7,489 nt of DNA, taken from the NCBI GenBank assembly GCA_017540065.1, contig JAFYBU010000082.1:1-7489 (forward strand), given 5' to 3'. Positions 7,378-7,489 of this stretch are shown here, piece by piece (the first letter of the stretch is position 1; every line of letters starts with the position of its first letter). Below the pieces are notes generated by a model that saw only the letters and a program-made list of their open reading frames with translations, ran no database searches and was not told where the DNA came from. This DNA comes from Alphaproteobacteria bacterium (lineage in GTDB: Bacteria; Pseudomonadota; Alphaproteobacteria; CAAHEQ01; UBA3637). The position numbers and the translations under genes are program-made.

Positions 7378-7489
7378 GAATTCTAATTTCTTTTCCGTTC
7401 CGTTTCCCTAATTTAAATAAGCTTATTAATTATTACATTGTGCTTTCCTTTTCTGTTATAAAAAATATTTTCCCTTATAAATTCGCAGA
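7378..7489 (-). other. AT-rich right edge with a ribosome-site/ATG/double-stop arrangement
   Basis: All three minus-strand frames contain stops here, so no intact gene fits. A good Shine-Dalgarno AAGGAAA (7450-7444) precedes an ATG (7438-7436), which is followed at once by TAA TAA. This ATG is one base out of frame with the 7108-7377 ORF. A 12-base palindrome AATAAGCTTATT lies at 7416-7427. I see no convincing promoter. Confidence 0.4.

Noticed and set aside
7454..7480. Minus-strand TATAAC as a promoter for the right-hand ORF
   Set aside because: No acceptable -35 box lies 16-18 bases upstream; the match is expected by chance in such AT-rich sequence.

Overview
The window looks like an AT-rich chromosomal segment from a Gram-negative bacterium, most likely an alphaproteobacterium. 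Three things point that way. It carries an LPS gene (kdsA) and a small outer-membrane-type lipoprotein. It has the tpiA-secG-kdsA-eno gene order typical of alphaproteobacteria. The lipoprotein shows a Gly-Pro/Arg-x-Glu-Gly/Trp-x-Tyr/Cys pattern that I associate with that class. The lineage is inferred from gene order and protein character only; no marker gene such as rRNA is present.

Layout. Positions 1-2197 (minus strand) hold most of a glycogen/maltodextrin phosphorylase gene (glgP); its last ~80-100 codons lie beyond the left edge. A short AT-rich divergent promoter region (2198-2306) separates it from a small lipoprotein gene (2307-2561, plus strand), whose predicted transcription start falls almost on its ATG, so the message may be leaderless. 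A second promoter near 2648-2676 begins a compact plus-strand cluster: tpiA, an unrecognised 242-aa gene, secG, kdsA, an unrecognised 119-aa gene and eno. Gaps are 9, 17, 3, 3 and 45 bases. The cluster ends in a 21-base perfect palindrome and a strong intrinsic terminator. A small convergent minus-strand reading frame (7108-7377) follows; its 5' end looks damaged or non-canonical. The last ~110 bases are AT-rich and have no clear gene.

How it fits together. GlgP releases glucose-1-phosphate from glycogen. TpiA and Eno are glycolytic/gluconeogenic enzymes, and Eno makes the phosphoenolpyruvate that KdsA condenses with arabinose-5-phosphate to make Kdo-8-phosphate for LPS. SecG is the accessory subunit of the SecYEG translocon. 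The unusual parts are the two orphan genes inside the housekeeping operon (one carrying a G8 homopolymer), the absence of pyrG from between secG and kdsA, the possibly leaderless lipoprotein message, and the broken start region of the right-hand minus-strand ORF. I found no mobile element, CRISPR array, tRNA, rRNA or convincing new multi-gene system.
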